NCBI RefSeq assembly: GCF_024756275.1
Contig: NZ_JANUGQ010000026.1
Coordinates: 1-64,000, forward strand
DNA: 64,000 nt
DNA from: Streptomyces pyxinae
GTDB lineage: Bacteria; Actinomycetota; Actinomycetes; Streptomycetales; Streptomycetaceae
Reading direction: 5' to 3'
In this document: in pieces, positions 25,896-35,594 of the stretch
Numbering within the stretch: position 1 is the stretch's first letter
Layout: each line of letters begins with the position of its first letter
Made by a program: the position numbers and the translations under genes
The notes under the pieces: generated by a model
The model's input: only the letters and a program-made list of their open reading frames with translations
What the model was told of the DNA's origin: nothing
Database searches by the model: none

Positions 25896-26585
25896 ATGCG
25901 GGACGCGTACCACGAGGAACTGGACTCGATCGGCGAGGACCTGGTCGAGATGGCCCGGCTGGTCGGTTCGGCGGTCGGGCGCGCCACGACGGCGATGCTG
26001 GACGCCGATCTGAAGCTGGCCGAGGCGGTGATCGCGGCCGACCAGAAGGTCGACGACCTCCAGCACGACCTGGAGGCCCGGGCGATCGCCCTGCTGGCCC
26101 GGCAGCAGCCGGTGGCGACGGACCTGCGGATCGTGGTGACCTCGCTGCGGATGAGCGCCGACCTGGAGCGCTCCGGCGACCTGGCCCAGCATGTCGCCAA
26201 GCTGGCCCGGCTGCGCTTCCCGGACGCGGCGGTGCCCCGGGACCTGCACGCCACCATCCTGGAGATGGGCCAGCTCGCCCAGCGGCTGATGGCCAAGGCG
26301 GGCGAGGTGATCATCACCAAGGACGTCGATCTGGCGCTCCAGCTGGAGCAGGACGACGACGAGATGGACCGGCTGCACCGGACGCTCTTCCAGCACCTGA
26401 TGGACGACCGCTGGAAGCACGGCATCGAGACGGCCGTGGACGTGACGCTGCTGGGCCGCTACTACGAGCGGTTCGCCGACCACGCGGTGTCGGTGGCCAA
26501 GCGGGTCGTCTACCTGGTGACGGGCGAGCACGCCGACGAACTCCAGCCCACCACCGACCCGACCCCGCCGGTGGACGGCGCCTGA
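25896..26585 (+). CDS. phoU: Phosphate signalling protein PhoU
   Basis: A 229-residue all-helical PhoU with two three-helix repeats. Metal-cluster motifs are recognisable in each half (DLERSGDLAQHVAKLA and YYERFADHAVSVAKR). PhoU dampens PhoR signalling and links it to the phosphate transporter. The ATG at 25896 follows GAGAGGG; a GTG 15 bp upstream is in frame. It diverges from phoR across the PHO box, so it is probably induced on phosphate starvation. Confidence 0.94.
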   Translation: MRDAYHEELDSIGEDLVEMARLVGSAVGRATTAMLDADLKLAEAVIAADQKVDDLQHDLEARAIALLARQQPVATDLRIVVTSLRMSADLERSGDLAQHVAKLARLRFPDAAVPRDLHATILEMGQLAQRLMAKAGEVIITKDVDLALQLEQDDDEMDRLHRTLFQHLMDDRWKHGIETAVDVTLLGRYYERFADHAVSVAKRVVYLVTGEHADELQPTTDPTPPVDGA

Positions 26586-27007
26586 GCCCTGCGGCGCGGG
26601 CGGTATCTGAGCTCGGGGGCTCCTGACGGGACCCGGGCCGGCGCCGGGCGCCCCGGAGGCAGGCACCGGAGGCCGGCCGGAGGCAGGTGCCGGGGCCCCG
26701 GGCCGGGAGGGGCAGGTTCCGGGCGGGCCCGGGTCCGGAAGGGGCAGGCACCGGAGGCCGGCCCGGAGCAGGTGCCGGGGCCCCGGTCCAGGGGGCGTGC
26801 ACTGCGGGCCCGGACCGGAGGGGAGGCGCCGGGCGACGGGGAACAGGCGCCGGGGCTTCCGTGCGCCGTTGATGCGCCCTGCCGGGCGGGCGTCCAATGG
26901 ACCCGGTGGAGGGCCGTACGGGAGGGCGCCGCGCGGTGCGGTGGTCCGTCCGTGCCCGCCCGCTCGTCCGCCGTCCGCCGCCCCGCCCGCTCCCTGAAGG
27001 AGGACCC
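26586..27007. repeat. G-rich spacer with an 85-bp-period direct repeat
   Basis: Two copies of a roughly 44-bp unit starting GGCAGGCACCGGAGGCCGGCC lie at about 26658-26701 and 26743-26786; they differ by about two positions. The remaining spacer is similar in composition. No gene is supported until the ribosome site at about 26996. Confidence 0.7.
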
Positions 27008-27148
27008 ATGGACGAGACGCCCATGACCGAGCCCGAGCCGGAGGCACCCGCCGAGGTGGTGCGGCTGCCGTTGCTCGGCGCCTGCGGCTGCGGCTCGGGC
27101 TGCGGCTGCGGCTGCCAGTCGGGCGCCCCCTGTCAGTGCGGCGGCTGA
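27008..27148 (+). CDS. Cys-rich metallothionein-like peptide (46 aa)
   Basis: A 46-residue peptide with an acidic N-terminus (MDETPMTEPEPEAPAE), a short middle (VVRLPLLGA) and a C-terminus made of Cys/Gly with seven cysteines (CGCGSGCGCGCQSGAPCQC). It begins with ATG behind an excellent GAAGGAGG site. The Cys-X-Cys density suggests binding of a soft metal such as copper or zinc, but the peptide matches no metallothionein I can name. It follows phoU after a repeat-rich spacer on the same strand. Confidence 0.75.
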   Translation: MDETPMTEPEPEAPAEVVRLPLLGACGCGSGCGCGCQSGAPCQCGG

Positions 27149-27367
27149 CCCCGGCCGGCCGCCTCCTCCGTACCGCTGCCGCTCCGGAGCCGTACGACTC
27201 CCGTACGGCCTTCTCCGTCGTACTTCTCCGTCGTACGGCTCCGGTGCCGGGCGCGGCGTACCCGGCCGCCCTCGCCCGGGCGCCGGGCCTGCCACCGGCG
27301 CCCTCTTCGGCCCGGGCCGCCCCTTGAGCCACCGACGCGTGCGGGACGCCCTGCCCGCCGTACGGCA

Positions 27368-27406
27368 GAGCCCCCTGTTCGCGGGGGCACCGCGGGCAGG
27401 GGGCTC
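27368..27406 (-). terminator. Terminator of gpmA
   Basis: The arms GAGCCCCCTG (27368-27377) and CAGGGGGCTC (27397-27406) form a perfect 10-bp stem 11 bp beyond the gpmA stop codon. Confidence 0.75.
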
Positions 27407-27417
27407 GTTCGGGTGGG

Positions 27418-28179
27418 CTACTTCTTCTTGCCCTGGTTCTTGACGGCCTCGATCGCGGCCTTGGCGGCGTCGGGGTCGAGGTACGTGCCGCCGGCGACGA
27501 CCGGCTTGAAGTCGGCGTCCAGCTCGTAGGCGAGCGGGATGCCGGTCGGGATGTTGAGGCCCGCGATGTCCTCGTCCGAGATGCCGTCGAGGTGCTTGAC
27601 CAGGGCGCGGAGGCTGTTGCCGTGCGCGGCGACCAGGACGGTGCGGCCGGCCAGCAGGTCGGGGACGATGCCGTCGTACCAGTACGGCAGCATCCGGACC
27701 ACGACGTCCTTCAGGCACTCGGTGCGCGGCCGCAGCTCCGGCGGGATCGTGGCGTAGCGGGCGTCGGTGGCCTGCGAGAACTCGCTGTCGTCCGAGAGGG
27801 CCGGCGGCGGGGTGTCGTACGAGCGGCGCCAGAGCATGAACTGCTCCTCGCCGAACTCGGCGAGCGTCTGCGCCTTGTCCTTGCCCTGGAGGGCGCCGTA
27901 GTGGCGCTCGTTCAGCCGCCAGGAGCGGTGGACCGGGATCCAGTGGCGCTCGGCGGTGTCCAGCGCGAGCTGCGCGGTGCGGATGGCGCGCCGCTGGAGC
28001 GAGGTGTGGAGTACGTCGGGAAGCAGGCCGGCGTCCTTCAGCAGCTCACCGCCGCGGATCGCCTCCTTCTCGCCCTTCTCGGTGAGGTTGACGTCCACCC
28101 AGCCGGTGAACAGGTTCTTCGCGTTCCACTCGCTCTCGCCGTGGCGGAGGAGGATCAGCTTGTACGGTGCGTCGGCCAT
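27418..28179 (-). CDS. gpmA: 2,3-bisphosphoglycerate-dependent phosphoglycerate mutase
   Basis: A 253-residue cofactor-dependent phosphoglycerate mutase of glycolysis. The phosphohistidine motif [10 protein letters not shown] is near residue 10, [12 protein letters not shown] near 90, and the second catalytic His in [13 protein letters not shown]. The C-terminal Lys-rich tail is typical. The start is set at 28179 because homologues begin MADAPYKL; a longer frame extends upstream without a ribosome site. Divergent from the MFS transporter gene. Confidence 0.95.
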   Translation of the reverse strand: MADAPYKLILLRHGESEWNAKNLFTGWVDVNLTEKGEKEAIRGGELLKDAGLLPDVLHTSLQRRAIRTAQLALDTAERHWIPVHRSWRLNERHYGALQGKDKAQTLAEFGEEQFMLWRRSYDTPPPALSDDSEFSQATDARYATIPPELRPRTECLKDVVVRMLPYWYDGIVPDLLAGRTVLVAAHGNSLRALVKHLDGISDEDIAGLNIPTGIPLAYELDADFKPVVAGGTYLDPDAAKAAIEAVKNQGKKK

Positions 28180-28303
28180 GCGTACGAGGTTAATCGACGC
28201 TCGACGCTTGACCGCTCCCGTCAATCCGATGGCCCTCCGGACGGGGCGCTCAGTAACGTGCGCGTGTCGATGCCGGCACTTACCGATGCATACAGGGGGG
28301 AAC

Positions 28304-29632
28304 ATGTCGGTCGCCACGCTCAGACGAGCGGCGAGGGACAGCGTCTCGGGGCTGCCCAGGGAGTTCTGGTGGCTGTGGCTCAGCACCCTGGTCAACCGGC
28401 TGGGCGGCTTCGTCGCCACCTTCATGGCGCTCTACCTCACGCTCGACCGGGGGTACTCGGCCGCGTACGCCGGACTGGTGGCCTCCCTGCACGGGCTCGG
28501 CGGCGTGGTGTCGTCCCCGGCCGCCGGGGTGCTGGCCGACCGGCTGGGGCGCCGGCCCACCCTGCTGATCGCGCAGCTGTCGACGGCGGTCTCGGTCGCC
28601 GTCCTCGGCTTCATGCGGGACCCGGTGGCGATCGCGGCCGTGGCGTTCTTCGTGGGCGCCGCCTCCAGCGCCTCCCGGCCGGCCGTGCAGGCGATCATGG
28701 CGGACATCGTGCGCCCGGCGGACCGGGTGCGGGCGTTCTCGCTGAACTACTGGGCCATCAACCTGGGCTTCGCCGTCTCGGCGGCGGTCGCCGGGTTCGT
28801 CGCCGAGTACAGCTACCTCGTCGGTTTCCTGGGCGAGGCGGTGCTGACCCTGACCTGCGCCGTCCTGGTCTTCGTCACCATCCCGGAGTCCCGTCCGGAG
28901 TCCCTGGCGGGATCCCGTCCGGGGCACGGCCCGAACGCCTCCCCGGCGGCGGCCGGCGCGGCGCCGGAGCCCGCCGCGGGGATGGGCGCGGTGCTCCGCG
29001 ACGGACGGTTCATGGGCGTGGTCGGGCTCTCGTTCCTGACCTCGGTCATCTTCCTGCAGGCGTATGTGGCGCTCCCGGTCGCCATGGGCGCCGACGGCTT
29101 CAGCAGCGGCGACTACGGCGCCGTCATCGCCGTCAACGGGGTGCTGATCGTCGCCCTCCAGATCCCGGTGACCCGGTTCATCGAGCACCGCGACCCCCGG
29201 TCGCTGCTGGTCTTCTCCGCGCTGCTCACCGGGTACGGCTTCGGGCTCACCGCCTTCGCCGGTTCGGTGGGCGTCTACGCGCTGACCATCTGCGTCTGGA
29301 CCCTCGCCGAGATCGTGAACGCCCCGACCCAGAGCAGTCTGGTGGTCCGGCTGTCGCCCCGCCGGGCGCGCGGCCGGTACCAGGGCGTCCACACCATGTC
29401 CTGGTCGGTCGCCGCGCTGGTCGCCCCGCTGGTGTCCGGCTGGGTGATCGACCGGTACGGCGCCGCCTGGCTGTGGGGCGGCTGCGCGGCGCTCGGCACG
29501 GTGGCGGGCCTCGGCTACTGGCTGCTGATGCGCGGGCTGCCCGCCCGGGACCCGGAGGACCCCGGGCCCGTCCCGGCGGCGGCGCCCGGCGCCGAACTGC
29601 CGGACCGGAAGGACGCCGTCACCGCGACGTGA
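28304..29632 (+). CDS. Major facilitator superfamily transporter
   Basis: A 442-residue MFS permease with about twelve membrane helices and the loop motif [13 protein letters not shown] between helices 2 and 3. A hydrophilic Pro/Ala-rich loop near residues 200-235 separates the halves. The sequence is like drug-proton antiporters of the MdtH/DHA1 type, so export of a small molecule is likely; the substrate is unknown. Start: ATG at 28304 behind AGGGGGG. Confidence 0.88.
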   Translation: MSVATLRRAARDSVSGLPREFWWLWLSTLVNRLGGFVATFMALYLTLDRGYSAAYAGLVASLHGLGGVVSSPAAGVLADRLGRRPTLLIAQLSTAVSVAVLGFMRDPVAIAAVAFFVGAASSASRPAVQAIMADIVRPADRVRAFSLNYWAINLGFAVSAAVAGFVAEYSYLVGFLGEAVLTLTCAVLVFVTIPESRPESLAGSRPGHGPNASPAAAGAAPEPAAGMGAVLRDGRFMGVVGLSFLTSVIFLQAYVALPVAMGADGFSSGDYGAVIAVNGVLIVALQIPVTRFIEHRDPRSLLVFSALLTGYGFGLTAFAGSVGVYALTICVWTLAEIVNAPTQSSLVVRLSPRRARGRYQGVHTMSWSVAALVAPLVSGWVIDRYGAAWLWGGCAALGTVAGLGYWLLMRGLPARDPEDPGPVPAAAPGAELPDRKDAVTAT

Positions 29633-30203
29633 CCCCGGCCGCGCGCAGCGCGGTACGACGAGGTCCCCGCCCCCCGACCTTCGCCGTCCGCGGTCCGAGC
29701 GGCCCGGGGAATTACTGATTGGCGGTTCAGTAGCGCGAGGAGGGGGCGGCGGTGGGCGAGGGGGCGGCGGGGCGGCTGCCTTCATGGACGGGCGGGGAGT
29801 TTACGGAAGCAGGGGCCGGGGCGGGCAAATGTATGTGCCGCCGACGGCCTGGGGGATTCCTTCCCGAAGGCAGAGAGAAGGCCGCACAGAATGGGCGGAT
29901 TTTCCGTTTCGGACACCCGGGGTGCTTCCGCCCGGAAGACACCCGGAGCATGTCCGGAATGGGGCATTCCGGGGCGCTCACCACGGCGTACGCCTTAACA
30001 GTTATTACGAAACTCTGTTGAAAATCTCTCCGGCCGGAGACCTTGAACCGTAGTGGCGCGCTGGGCCAGAGTCAGGGCGCGGCGAAGCCCCCCACCTTCG
30101 CCGCCAGGCAAGCGCCCACCTTTCGGAGAAACGCACTCAAATCCCCACCCGTTTCCCGTCGATCCCCCGCATGGGCGCTTGCCTGCTACCGGAAGGAATT
30201 AGT
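29633..30203. other. Long upstream region of the secreted protease
   Basis: About 570 bp without a supported gene. A markedly A/T-rich island (about 29993-30025, CTTAACAGTTATTACGAAAC onward) stands out and could be the protease promoter; this would leave a 5' untranslated leader of about 170 nt. No riboswitch family is recognised in the leader. Confidence 0.45.
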
Positions 30204-31394
30204 GTGCGCATTTCGCGTAAGTACGCCGTCGTAGCCGCCGCCGGCGCCCTGCTTTCGGTTTCCGCCGTGACCGGAACCCAGGCCCAGGCCAGCGAGGCCG
30301 CCCCGCGCTATCAGCCGGAGATGGTACGGGCGCTCGCCGCGTCGCTCGGGGTCAGCGAGGACACCGCCGTCCAGCGGCTGGAGCGGCAGGACGCGCAGCA
30401 GGCGAGACTCGCGGGCCTGGCCAAGAACGGCATAGCGGCCGACGGCGCCTTCTTCGACGCCACGGGCAGGCTGACCGTCAACGCCGACGACGCCACCGAG
30501 GCGGCGAAGATCGAGAAGGCCGGTCTGGACGCCAGGGTCCCGGCCCGGGGACAGGCCGATCTCGACCGGATCAAGGCGAAGCTGGACACCCTCGCCGCCA
30601 AGCGGGTGCCGGCGGGCGTGGCCTCCTGGGGCGTCGACCTGGCCTCGGACACGGTCACCGTCGAGGTCAACAGCGACCGGGGCGCCGCCGCCAAGGCGTT
30701 CCTCGCCGAGGCCGCCGCGTACGGCTCCGCGGTGAAGATCGTGCGCGGCCAGGAGAAGCTCTCCCCGCAGGCCGTGATCTACCCGGGCAGCCGGATGACC
30801 TTCAACGGCTACCTCTGCTCGGTCGGCTACGGCGCTCGCGACAGGAACGGCAAGCAGTACCTGGTCACCGCCGGGCACTGCGTCGAGGACCTGCCCGTGC
30901 TGTCGTATGACAACGTTCGCTTCGCCAAGGGGACGCACTCCCGCTTCGCGCTCGGCAGCCGCAGCGTGGACATGGGCATCGCCGCCGTCGACTCCGGCAA
31001 CTCCATCGCCACCAGCGTCGGCACCTGGGGCAACGGCAGCTCGGTCGCCGTCCAGGGCAGCCGCCGGGCCGCCTCGGGCGCCGCACTCTGCAAGTCCGGC
31101 CAGACCACCGGCTGGACCTGCGGCAAGGTCAGCTCGTACAACGTCAGCGTGACGTACACCGACCAGAACGGCGGCCCCGACACCGTGGTCACCGGCCTCG
31201 GCAGCTCCACCGTCTGCACCCAGGGCGGAGACAGCGGCGGCGCCTACATCTCCGGCAACCAGGCCCAGGGCATGACCTCGGGCGGGCCCAGCAGCCAGAA
31301 GTGCACCGGTGGCGTGAACTCCCGCGGCTCCTCGTACTTCCAGCCGCTGGACGACGCGCTCAGCTACTACGGGCTGACGCTGAACACCAACTGA
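30204..31394 (+). CDS. Secreted alpha-lytic/streptogrisin-type serine protease precursor
   Basis: A 396-residue S1-family (S1E) pre-pro-protease. A signal peptide (about 1-30, cleavage near AQAS) is followed by an alpha-lytic-type prodomain (about 35-195; VASWGVDLASDTVTVEVNSD) that folds the enzyme and is then removed. The catalytic triad is His225 (VTAGHC), Asp256 (SVDMGIA) and Ser344 (GGDSGG). Cysteines around the His and Ser sites form the family disulfides. GTG at 30204 follows GGAAGGA. A strong terminator follows the gene. Confidence 0.93.
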   Translation: MRISRKYAVVAAAGALLSVSAVTGTQAQASEAAPRYQPEMVRALAASLGVSEDTAVQRLERQDAQQARLAGLAKNGIAADGAFFDATGRLTVNADDATEAAKIEKAGLDARVPARGQADLDRIKAKLDTLAAKRVPAGVASWGVDLASDTVTVEVNSDRGAAAKAFLAEAAAYGSAVKIVRGQEKLSPQAVIYPGSRMTFNGYLCSVGYGARDRNGKQYLVTAGHCVEDLPVLSYDNVRFAKGTHSRFALGSRSVDMGIAAVDSGNSIATSVGTWGNGSSVAVQGSRRAASGAALCKSGQTTGWTCGKVSSYNVSVTYTDQNGGPDTVVTGLGSSTVCTQGGDSGGAYISGNQAQGMTSGGPSSQKCTGGVNSRGSSYFQPLDDALSYYGLTLNTN

Positions 31395-31415
31395 GTCCCG
31401 TTCCCCGGACGACAA

Positions 31416-31447
31416 GGGGCCGTTCGCCGGATACGGTGAGCGGCCCC
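31416..31447 (+). terminator. Terminator of the protease gene
   Basis: GGGGCCGTTCGCCG pairs with CGGTGAGCGGCCCC around a 4-nt loop (about 14 pairs, two G-T wobbles), beginning 21 bp after the stop codon. Confidence 0.75.
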
Positions 31448-31554
31448 CGCTCGGCGTACGGCCCGGGGACCGCAACCGGCCTTCCGCGCTCCCCCGGCGC
31501 GGAACCACCGGCCCGGCCGTCGACGGGCGCCCCCCGTGCCCACCGAAAGACGCC

Positions 31555-32691
31555 ATGCCGAACGTCCCCCACCCCAGAGACCCCGAAGATCACCCCAGCG
31601 ACCCCGAAGATTTCGACGACTCCGGAGAGCCCCGGAAGTCCACAGAGCCCCATGACCCCGGTGGGCCCGGCGAGTCCGGCGTGCCCGATGCCCCCGGGAC
31701 GCCCGCCGGGCGCGGCCGGTCCGGGGCCGGGGAGCGCGTGCGGGAGCGGGAGCCGGGGCCTCCCGGCGCTCCCCGGGGCGCCGGACCCCGCGGCCCCAGG
31801 GACCACCCCGAGGCGAGCTTCGCCGTGGTCTTCCGGGACGCCCTGCGGCAGCGCGGGCTGTCCCTGGAGCGGATACGCGACCACCTCCAGGCCCAGGGGA
31901 TCAGCGTCAGCCTCGCCACGCTCAGCTACTGGCAGCGCGGCCGCAGCCAGCCGGAGCGGGCCCAGTCGCTGCGGGCGGTCGACGCGCTGGAGCCCATGCT
32001 CGGACTGGCGCCGGGCACCCTGCGCTCGCTGCTCGGTCCGCACCGTCCGCGCGGCCGGGCGGTGCCCCACGACCCGGCCGCCGCCCGGTGCGTACTCGGC
32101 GAGAACTCCGATGTCGAACAGGCCCTCGGTGAGGCGTTCCTGCACTTCAACGCCGATGTCCAGTCGATCGTCATCCATGAGACGGTGAATCTGGACGAGC
32201 ACCGCTCCATCCGCGAGACCACGGTGACCAATGTGCTGCGCGCGGTCCGGGACGGCGCCCGCCACCTGACGGTCGTTCACTTCCTGGACGCGCTCCCGGC
32301 CGACGCCGTGGACATCGTCGTACGGTACGGAGAGCTGGCCGGCATCCGATTCCTGCCGGAGCTGCGGAGTGTGGTGGCCGACATCTCGTTCGGGCGGCCG
32401 CTGGCCCGGAACGAGACGGCGGTGGTCGAGTACACCATCCGCACCGGGCGCTCCCCCGTCGCCTCCCAGCACCACGAACGCCGCACCCGGGTGCCGCTCC
32501 GGGCTTATTTACTGCATGTACGGTTCCACCCGCTGGCCCCGCCGGTCAGCTGCCACCACTACTACCGGGAACGGATCGGCGCCGAGCCCCGGCACCGGCA
32601 CCGGGTGGTGCTGGACGTCTCCGGCACCGCCCATCTGCTCCCCGCCAAGTGCCCGCCGGGGGTGTACGGGATCGAGTGGGAGTGGGGCTGA
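31555..32691 (+). CDS. HTH-domain regulator with a TTA (bldA) codon
   Basis: A 378-residue protein. Residues 1-90 are disordered and Pro/Asp/Glu/Gly-rich. A helix-turn-helix region follows (about 90-135; RQRGLSLERIRDHLQAQGI, LATLSYWQRGRSQPER), then a conserved C-terminal domain of unknown fold (about 190-370) with many His and Arg residues. Codon 319 is TTA (32509-32511) inside a short A/T-rich run, so full translation should need the bldA tRNA. It is likely a developmental regulator specific to streptomycetes. The start is uncertain because the ribosome site is weak. Confidence 0.8.
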   Translation: MPNVPHPRDPEDHPSDPEDFDDSGEPRKSTEPHDPGGPGESGVPDAPGTPAGRGRSGAGERVREREPGPPGAPRGAGPRGPRDHPEASFAVVFRDALRQRGLSLERIRDHLQAQGISVSLATLSYWQRGRSQPERAQSLRAVDALEPMLGLAPGTLRSLLGPHRPRGRAVPHDPAAARCVLGENSDVEQALGEAFLHFNADVQSIVIHETVNLDEHRSIRETTVTNVLRAVRDGARHLTVVHFLDALPADAVDIVVRYGELAGIRFLPELRSVVADISFGRPLARNETAVVEYTIRTGRSPVASQHHERRTRVPLRAYLLHVRFHPLAPPVSCHHYYRERIGAEPRHRHRVVLDVSGTAHLLPAKCPPGVYGIEWEWG

Positions 32692-33102
32692 GGGCGGGAC
32701 TGGCCGCCGGCGGCCCCGCCCCTCCCCCGGCTCGGCTCCCCGGTTCGGGCTCGGCCCCGTCCCGTCCTGGCTCGGCCCACGGCCCGTCCCGGCTCAGCAT
32801 GGGTCAGGATCGTGCCGAAGACCGCCATGCCGTAGAAGACGCCCTGGTTGGCCTCGGCGAAGTCCGTCCGGATCGCGCCCATCACGTCCCGCATCACCGT
32901 CGCCACCGGCGGATCCGGCCGCCCCGCTGCAACGGGTGGCGACCCGCGCGGCGGTGGGCGGACGGCGGCCACGCCGAGCCGCCGGGGCACGCCTCCGGCG
33001 GCTCCGGTACGGGGCCCGGGACTGCGGGTCACACCTCCGGGGACTCCGGCGACTCCGGGTCACGCCTCCGGGGACTCCGGTACGCGGTCCCGGGACTCCG
33101 GG
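32692..33102. other. Gap with an MFS relic and a 43-bp tandem repeat
   Basis: Contains the gene remnant listed at 32797-32911 and most of the repeat listed at 33026-33150. Otherwise G/C-rich without a gene. Confidence 0.5.
32797..32911 (-). pseudogene. C-terminal relic of a DHA2-type MFS transporter
   Basis: The minus strand encodes AIRTDFAEANQGVFYGMAVF, very like the end of the last loop and last helix of EmrB/QacA-type exporters (DFAxAtxxVFYxMA). The helix is then interrupted and no other transporter segment is present. This looks like the last trace of a deleted gene. Confidence 0.55.
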
Positions 33103-33150
33103 TCACGCCTCCGGGGACTCCGGTACGCGGTCCCGGGACTCCGGCGACTC
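33026..33150. repeat. 43-bp tandem repeat reaching into the YbjN gene
   Basis: Two exact 43-bp units (33057-33099 and 33100-33142, each starting GGGTCACGCCTCCGGGGACT) plus a shorter related unit before them. The stop codon of the YbjN-like gene (33103) lies in the last unit, so the repeat encodes the C-terminal PESPES-type residues of that protein. Confidence 0.85.
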
Positions 33151-33768
33151 CGGCGACCCCTGGGCCGACGACGGCCGGGTCAGATGGGCGAAGGCGGCGA
33201 GGTTGCGGGTGGACTCGCCGCGCGCGACCCGCCAGGCGTACTCCTTGCGGATGGCGGAGGCGAAGCCCAGCTCCAGCAGGGTGTTGAAGGCGCCGTCCGC
33301 AGCCTCCAGGACCGAGCCGAGCAGCCGGTCCAGCTCCTCCGGGGTCACCGCCGCGCGGGGCAGCTTGCCGGTCAGATAGATGTCACCGAGGCCGTCGACG
33401 GCGTACCCGACGCCGTACAGCTTGAGGTTGCGCTCCAGCAGCCAGCGGTGGACGCCGGACGCGTTCTCGTCGGGGTGCCGGACGACGAAGGCGTTGAGCG
33501 AGAGGGAGTGGTTGCCCAGCCGGAGGGAGAGCGTGGTGGAGAGCTTGTGGGTGCCGGGCAGGGTGACGACGTACGACCCCGGGGCCGGGGACTCCCAGCT
33601 CAGCCCGGCGTCGTCCAGGGTGCCCTCGATGACCCGGCGGGCGTCGGCGTCCCGGGCGGCGGCCGGCGACTCCGCCGATCCCGCGGGATCGGTGGTTCCC
33701 ATGGGGCCGGTCGGGCCCGTGGGGCCGGTGGGTTCCGGGCGACCGGTGGGTCCTGCGGTCTCAGCCAT
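33103..33768 (-). CDS. YbjN-domain protein
   Basis: A 221-residue protein with a Gly/Pro/Thr-repeat N-terminus ([11 protein letters not shown]), a YbjN domain (about 45-190; [40 protein letters not shown]) and a repetitive C-terminus from a tandem repeat. YbjN proteins resemble type III secretion chaperones in fold; the role in actinobacteria is unknown. Its ATG overlaps the mshA stop by 8 bp, and it follows mshA in other Streptomyces, so the two form an operon. Confidence 0.85.
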   Translation of the reverse strand: MAETAGPTGRPEPTGPTGPTGPMGTTDPAGSAESPAAARDADARRVIEGTLDDAGLSWESPAPGSYVVTLPGTHKLSTTLSLRLGNHSLSLNAFVVRHPDENASGVHRWLLERNLKLYGVGYAVDGLGDIYLTGKLPRAAVTPEELDRLLGSVLEAADGAFNTLLELGFASAIRKEYAWRVARGESTRNLAAFAHLTRPSSAQGSPESPESRDRVPESPEA

Positions 33769-35128
33769 GGTGGGAGCGTACGGGACGGCGCGGTTCGCCC
33801 CGGCGGCGGCGCCGGTGGCTCTGCAGCGCGGCCGCGTACACCTCGGCGGTGGTGGCGGCCGAGGCATCCCAGCCGAAGCCCTGGGCATGGCGGGCCGCCG
33901 CCTCGCCCAGCCGCTCCGAAAGCCCCGGGTCGGCGGTGAACCGGCCGAGGGCGCGGGCGTAGTCGGCCGGGTCGTGGCCGGGGACCAGAATGCCGGTCTC
34001 GCCGTCCCGCACCGCCACCGGCAGACCGCCCACCGCGGCTGCCACGACCGGGGTGCCGGCCGCCTGCGCCTCGATGGCGACCAGCCCGAAGGACTCGCTG
34101 TACGAGGGCATGACCAGCGCCGATGCCGCCCGGAACCAGTCGGCCAGCCGGTCCTGGCCGACCGGCGGGTGGAAGCGCACCAGGTCCGCGATGCCCAGCC
34201 GGGCGGCCAGCTTCTGGAGCTCCTCCGGCTTGGCGAGGCCGCTGCCGCTGGGGCCACCGACCACCGGTACGACCATCCGGGTGCGCAGCGACGGGTCCCG
34301 CTCCAGCAGCAGGGCGGCGGCGCGCAGCAGGATGTCCGGGGCCTTCAGGGGCTGTATGCGCCCGGCGAAGACCGGGATGAACGCGTCGGCCGGCAGCCCC
34401 AGCCGGGCCCGGGCCGCCGCCCGGCCGTCGGCGGGGCGGAACCGGTCCAGGTTGACCCCCGGGTGGACCACGGCGACCTTGTCCCGCTCGGCGTCGTAGA
34501 AGCGGACCAGTTCCTCCGCCTCCTCGGCGGTGTTGGCGATCAGCCGGTCGGCGGCCCGCACGATCTGGGTCTCCCCGATGACCCGGGCGGCCGGCTCGGG
34601 GCTGTCGCCCTCGGCGAGCGCGGCGTTCTTGACCTTGGCCATGGTGTGCATCGCGTGGACCAGCGGGACGCCCCACCGCTCGGCGGCGAGCCAGCCGACA
34701 TGGCCGGAGAGCCAGTAGTGGGAGTGGACCAGGTCGTAGTGGCCGGGCCGGTGCCCCGCCCAGGCCCGCATCACGCCATGGGTGAAGGCGCAGAGCTGGG
34801 CGGGCAGCTCCCCCTTGTCGAGCCCCTCGTAGGGACCCGCGTCGACGTGCCGGACGAGGACCCCGGGGGCCAGCTCCACGGCGGGCTCCAGCCCTCCGGT
34901 GGTGGCCCGGGTGAAGATCTCGACCTCGATGCCCAGCTCGGCCAGCCGGCGGGCCAGCTCCACGATGTAGACGTTCATACCGCCGGCGTCGCCCGTACCG
35001 GGCTGGTGCAGCGGCGAGGTGTGGACGCTCAGCATGGCGACCCGGCGGGGCAGCCGGGACCGGCCGGGGAACCGGAGGCGGGGCGACGCCGCCAGGGTGC
35101 CGGCGAACCGGGAGACGTACTGGCTCAC
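33761..35128 (-). CDS. mshA: D-inositol-3-phosphate glycosyltransferase (mycothiol)
   Basis: A 455-residue GT-B (GT4) glycosyltransferase that starts mycothiol synthesis by joining UDP-GlcNAc and 1-L-inositol-1-phosphate. Features: [20 protein letters not shown] near the N-terminus, [22 protein letters not shown], and the donor-binding [20 protein letters not shown]. The N-terminal 25 residues and the Arg-rich tail are extensions. It starts with GTG behind GGAAGGAG and overlaps the following YbjN-type gene by 8 bp. Confidence 0.95.
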   Translation of the reverse strand: MSQYVSRFAGTLAASPRLRFPGRSRLPRRVAMLSVHTSPLHQPGTGDAGGMNVYIVELARRLAELGIEVEIFTRATTGGLEPAVELAPGVLVRHVDAGPYEGLDKGELPAQLCAFTHGVMRAWAGHRPGHYDLVHSHYWLSGHVGWLAAERWGVPLVHAMHTMAKVKNAALAEGDSPEPAARVIGETQIVRAADRLIANTAEEAEELVRFYDAERDKVAVVHPGVNLDRFRPADGRAAARARLGLPADAFIPVFAGRIQPLKAPDILLRAAALLLERDPSLRTRMVVPVVGGPSGSGLAKPEELQKLAARLGIADLVRFHPPVGQDRLADWFRAASALVMPSYSESFGLVAIEAQAAGTPVVAAAVGGLPVAVRDGETGILVPGHDPADYARALGRFTADPGLSERLGEAAARHAQGFGWDASAATTAEVYAAALQSHRRRRRGEPRRPVRSHHG

Positions 35129-35594
35129 GTCGGCGCTCCTTCCGCTCTTCCGCTCGGGGCCGGGGGGCCGCCGGGCGGGCTCCCGGACGGCTCCGCCGTC
35201 TGTCTGTCTTCCTGCTGACTTCTTGCTGTCCTGCTGCCTACTCGCTGCCCTCTTGGCTTCTTGCTGTCTTTTTGCGCCTCTTCGGCTTCTGCTCTTCTGC
35301 TCTTCATCACGCTTCCGGGATCCGGCGCGGCTCGCATCCCGGGCATGACGACCGGAGGGGCGGGGGCGCTCCTCCGGGTCTGCGCAACACCGGAACGTGC
35401 TCTTTCATTTCCGGCGGACGGCTGCTTTGCCAATTCGTTGCACCGGGCCGGCACCGGACCGACACCGGGGCCGGCCGTACCGGACCGGTATCCGGCCCCG
35501 CTCGGCCCCAGTCGTACGGGCTCCGCGCCGGGCACCGGCCCCCGGCGGCCGACCGCGTCCCCGGCCCCGTACCGCCACGGCATACGCTCGTCCC
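35129..35594. other. Divergent spacer upstream of mshA with a strand-biased tract
   Basis: A 466-bp region between mshA (minus) and the methyltransferase gene (plus). About 35195-35310 is strikingly pyrimidine-rich on the plus strand (CTTCTGCTCTTCTGCTCTTC type), purine-rich on the mshA side, and much lower in GC than its surroundings. A 60-codon frame on the minus strand here ends by overlapping the mshA start but has rare codons; see findings. Confidence 0.55.
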
